64,000 bases of DNA from Parietichytrium sp. I65-24A (lineage: Eukaryota > Sar > Bigyra > Thraustochytrida > Thraustochytriidae): NCBI GenBank assembly GCA_012862575.1, contig BLSF01000078.1, positions 1 to 64,000 of the forward strand. Direction: 5' to 3'. Under the pieces are notes generated by a model, which was not told the origin of the DNA, searched no databases, and saw nothing but the letters and a program-made list of their open reading frames with translations. The number at the start of each line of letters is the position of its first letter. The stretch's first letter is position 1. Shown here one piece after another: positions 60,211 through 64,000 of this stretch. The position numbers and the translations under genes are program-made.

Positions 60211-62344
60211 CTTCGCGACCGTCTTCCTTCGTTCCTTTGTTCCTTGGTTCGTTCCTTGGTTCGTTCGTAATCCGCTTTCGGTTTCGCGTTTCGCGTTCGG
60301 TTTCGCGCTCGCTTTGAGCTGCTACTGCTACCGTTTACGCTGGCCACTGCTACTCAAGCGCAAGCGGGGCAGACCAAACCTGCGCCACGCCGAGGGCTCC
60401 GGTGCAGCCGGTGCGCCGGTGCGCGGCGAGGACACCCCCCACCAAGCGCAGGGCCACACAGCTGTGTGTACGCGCGAGTACACCCGCGTTTCGTTGGTGT
60501 GGGGAGAGGGCTTGCCTGCCTGCCTGCCTGCCCGAGCGAGTTAAGACAAAGGAAATGTGCAGAGAGAAGAGAGAAGAGAGAAGAGCGCTTCCCGCTGCAG
60601 AGAGGACTGCTGCGCGCAGGTGCGCGTATGACACTGCGGGGACGCCCTCCTTATTAGTTCTTTGTTCTTACAGTACTGTGGAGCGCCGTGTGTCCGCGCG
60701 TCTGTATGCGTTTGTGTGTGTGAGTGAGAGTGAGAGAGAGCGAGAGAGAGAAGAAAAAAAAAAGTGGCAGGGAAATTTGGGGACTGTCTGGCTGGTACTG
60801 ATTCTCTCTGTAGAGTTTGGATAAGGGAAAGGATAGTGTAGGTGTTTTTTCCCTCTTGGAGTTTTCACTTTTCCTGATTCTGTTTCTGATTCTCTCTCTC
60901 TCTCTCTCTCTTCTTGCGCACTCCACCTCCTTCTTCCTCTTCCTGGCCTCCCTGTCTCTCTCTCTCTCTCTCTCTCTCTTTCCTTCTTTCCGGGGTTCTC
61001 CGCAAGGGAATAGCCGCTGTATAGAGGATTTAGTGGTACTCTGGAGTGGGAGTGAAGTACGTCCCAAGGGACGGTCGGTAAGATGCGATAAAGATGTGGG
61101 TAGGATCCAATCGCCGTGTCGTCGTTTTGGGAACAGTGCGCCCTTCACCCTTCGTCTTCTTTCTTTCTTTCTTTCTTTTTTCTTTTTCTTTGTCTCGCTC
61201 ACTCCCTCGATTTTTAAATTTATTTACAGTTCCCGGTACTCGAGTACTCAGTACGTTTAAAAAAGTCAGTAAAATTCCGCACAATCGAAGCAAGTAATTC
61301 CTCAACTGTAAAGAATCATCCTCGCAAGTCCTTTCTAATCAATTTTAAAAAAGTGTTTGTTTCACATCCTCTTCTAGCTGTTGCAGGAGCTGTGAAGAAA
61401 GGCTTGGGAGGAAGCGGAAGTGTGTACCCCTCTGAAGAACCGCGCACTTGTGTTGTTGTGAGGAGGTGTTGGCAAGGGTGACCCACCACTCCTCTAATTA
61501 GTTTGTGAGGCGGACTGGCTGGAGGTTCTTGTGAGTGGTTCTTGACAGTGGAGAGTAGAGATTGCAGAGACGTGGTGTAGTGTAGTGCTCTAATACTGCA
61601 GTCTTATGGTTCCTCCCTTTCCCGAGGCTCCCTATCAGGTATTAGACTTTCGTGTAGGACGCCAAACTTGTTTTGCCTCTCTCCTCCCAGCCCAGCATCC
61701 GCAGCAAGAGGAAAGTCCTCCCTCACAAAGCCCTCTCTTCTTTCCGCCTTTCACCTTCCTTTCCCGCATTCTGGCAAAACCTTCAAAACCGCAGCTATGA
61801 TTTACACTAATAGGAGACTGTCTCGCGTCACAAGGTGAGAGGACTTGACGCTCTCGTCTGCTATGGTTCTTTCCATGACCGCACTAATCCCTTCGGGTGC
61901 ACATGGCAGCTTAGAGAGATGTGGCGGACTACAGTTGGTTCAGTTGTACAGCTAGTAGTACAGATAGTACAGACGCATACATGCGTCTTTCGTGAAAGCG
62001 AGTAACACGAGGTTGTTCGTTACGCAACTTTGCGTCACAGGGACTCTGAAGTGACGTGCGGAGATGTGGGACGCGGATTACGCGGATTGCGAAAGGGCTG
62101 CTCGGGAAATGAATGGATGCGGCGTGTGCGGGACTGCGTAGCGATTTGGAACAACGTTGGACGTCGGCCAAACTGTTCCGTTTTCTGCTCCCTGTTCAAA
62201 AGTTTTCTGTTTTCTATTTTCTATTTTTGTTTTCCTATTTTTTCTTTCGTTTTTTCGTCACGCGTGGCTTGACAGTATTGACAGTTCAAAGAATTCGGAA
62301 TTCGGCATTTGCGTTCGCTTTTGTCGTTTTTGCGCTGGTGACAT

Positions 62345-62367
62345 CTGAATTCTGAATTCTGAATTCT
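62345..62367. repeat. CTGAATT heptamer x3
   Basis: Three copies of the GAATTC-containing heptamer; the inverse word recurs at about 62560 and 62790. Confidence 0.9.
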
Positions 62368-62636
62368 GATGAACTGGTGATATCTGGTGACAGTAGTGTC
62401 AGTGGAGATCAGTGGTGTGACTGCGGAGAAGAATGTGGCACGTTGGAGCTGTCGGAGCATGTCGGAGCCATCGGAGGAGAGCCGGTTTGAGAAGTGATTG
62501 GCGGAGAAGACGCGGTGCGAGACAGTTGTGTGATAGGGGCGAGGAAGGGAAAAAAGCAGAATTCAGAATTCAGGAGACGAAGAAAGACAAAGTGGCAGCA
62601 CAAGGTTGAAAAGGCAGGTTTCATGCGGGTTTGTGA

Positions 62637-62663
62637 ACGAATGAATGAATGAATGAATGAATG
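62637..62663. repeat. (ATGA)n tetranucleotide repeat
   Basis: About six ATGA units. Confidence 0.9.
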
Positions 62664-62692
62664 AAATGCTGCCAGTTGGCGACAGGAGGAGG

Positions 62693-62722
62693 GTACTCAG
62701 TGGTACTCAGTACTCAGTACTG
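62693..62722. repeat. GTACTCAGTACT palindromic-word cluster
   Basis: Three overlapping copies of GTACTCAG(TACT) within 30 bases, the densest cluster of a word that recurs at single sites across the window. Confidence 0.85.
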
Positions 62723-62785
62723 ACTGTGAGTATCCTCTTGAATTGTCGAATCTCGATCCTCGCTCCGAGCAATCCGTCTTCTGTT

Positions 62786-62813
62786 TCTTCAGAATTCAGA
62801 ATTCAGAATTCAG
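62786..62813. repeat. TCAGAAT heptamer x3
   Basis: Three head-to-tail units (reverse complement of the CTGAATT type), each creating a GAATTC site. Confidence 0.9.
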
Positions 62814-64000
62814 AGCATTGACTCAACAAAGTACTTGGGCTTTTACAAGGAGCAGCCGAAGATAGTTTCGGGTCGGTGGTGAAAGGATGCTGTGACAGAA
62901 GTGCCCAAAGTCCAAAGAGGTTTTTTCCATTCTTCATCAACGCATGGGGGCAATGGATGGTACTCACGTCAGTACTGTGTCCGCACACTACGCCACCACG
63001 GTGCTCGGCCGTCGTGTGATTTGCGCCGCCTGTTTGAACATAAATGAACACTGCAAACACACTCTTGACTCTGCGTTCGTACCAACGACAAAGGAGGAGG
63101 ATGGCGAGGAAAAGGTTGGAAAAAAAATAGAGTGAATGATCCTTTCGTGTCCCAGTCGGCACTTCTGATCCTTCCTTTCCTCTCTGGATCCCTCTGTTCA
63201 GATTTTTCCCCCCTCGAAATATGGGAACTGACAGTGGAAGTGCTGGGACAGAGTATGCAGTGCGTGTCCTTCACTGACAGTACGGTCTCTCATGGGACAA
63301 AACGAGAGTGGCATGAGTTTAGAGTAGAGTCCTAACAACGGGGTACAAAGGGGTCATTATAAGGCTCGCTAAGGAGCTAATGAAGGGTACAAAAGGGTTA
63401 TTGTTGGCTTTGTGGTCCGCCAATTGTGGAATTTGTACTGTCATCATAAGCATGGGTGGAAGTAAAATCCTGGCGAGGAAGGCAATTCCGATTAGTCCGA
63501 TTCATTTGTATAACTTCTCAGTAGCGCAGACGTCTGCTGTCCTTGTGAGGGGAGGAGGAAGGCTTAGGTGTTTCGAGACTGAGCAGTTGGAGGTTGTTTG
63601 TTCTTCTCACTGCCCGCTTCTTTCTTGTTTGGGCTTTGGACTTTTGGTCAGAGCGTTGGCGGGTCTGTAACTTTCTTCCCTTTTTAGCGTGATCAGTGGG
63701 GGCAGTACTCGGACCGTACCTAGTACGCACTCCGCGGCGAGAGTCATTTTGACGGGCCATCTTTTTAAACTCAAAAATGACATGACCATGAGTTCGGTAG
63801 TCACTGGTTTACAAGTGCAGAGTGTAACCAAAGAAAAGCGTTTCAACTTTTTATTTTTTTCCAGTGATCACCCCACCTTTCGATAGGATTTGTTTACGCT
63901 GCACTTCAAGGCTCCACTGATCAGGAGTCTTTTGCCAGATGAGTTTGGACTAGCGATTCGCAGTCGATTGTTCAAAACATTGTGGGCCTGCTTACACGAG

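Larger units (their letters stand above)
60211..64000. other. Gene-free, repeat-rich right end
   Basis: About 3.8 kb without a supportable gene. GTTCCTTGGTTC repeats near 60229-60267 abut the GGPPIG-gene start. Also present: GA runs (60724-60750), CT runs (60892-60980), TTTC repeats (about 61160-61185), GTACTCAGTAC words (61244; 62693-62722), (ATGA)n at 62637-62663, and GAATTCA/GAATTCT heptamers at 62345-62367, 62560 and 62790-62813. Confidence 0.6.

Overview
The window is nuclear DNA from a single-celled eukaryote. Genes are compact and intron-poor: seven introns are visible in five genes, each 69-112 nt long and each opening with GTAAGTT. Intergenic DNA of 0.3-5.7 kb is full of short-period tandem repeats. 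The gene set includes two unconventional myosins, one with a WW-like segment and a MyTH4 tail, a CHASE-like hybrid histidine kinase, an HMMR-like spindle protein and a gene with a GGPPIG-type motif that I associate with stramenopiles. A stramenopile, possibly thraustochytrid-like, is my best guess, but that is inference.

Layout. 1-4440: three tandem paralogues of an unrecognised multi-pass membrane protein, the first cut by the window edge; all three end in a KxKxx COPI-type ER-retrieval tail. 4725-5789 (-): cyclin. 5790-11515: a large gene-free stretch. 11516-14751 (+): hybrid histidine kinase with a likely 2-nt microexon in its H-box. 15112-19161 (-): MyTH4 myosin. 21844-23472 (-): acyl-CoA ligase/adenylate-forming enzyme. 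24083-24901 (+): PGAM5-like phosphatase. 26268-30047 (+): IQ-rich myosin. 30375-33587 (-): BTB-ankyrin-FYVE protein (Rabankyrin-5-like). 34078-34698 (+): DUF924 protein. 36689-37862 (+): seven-TM protein. 38161-38685 (-): small coiled-coil protein. 39738-40859 (-): threonine aldolase. 41717-43042 (+): membrane-anchored zincin protease. 43695-45185 (+): Cys/His-rich, possibly transposon-derived protein. 46398-47810 (+): glycerophosphocholine acyltransferase GPC1. 48287-49805 (-): EGF-like plus seven-TM protein. 52197-53555 (-): coiled-coil protein. 55224-58871 (+): HMMR-like protein. 59374-60210 (-): GGPPIG-motif protein. 60211-64000: gene-free and repeat-rich.

The genes do not form one pathway. 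Themes are endosome/actin transport (FYVE protein, myosins), lipid metabolism (GPC1, acyl-CoA ligase), cell division (cyclin, HMMR-like) and signalling (histidine kinase, two seven-TM proteins). No tRNA, rRNA, CRISPR array or complete transposon was recognised.

The most striking observations are the 2-nt microexon that restores the histidine kinase HELRNPLH box, the shared KxKxx tails of the tandem membrane paralogues, and the fact that nearly every gene start is preceded by its own private tandem repeat with a unit of about 6-10 bp.
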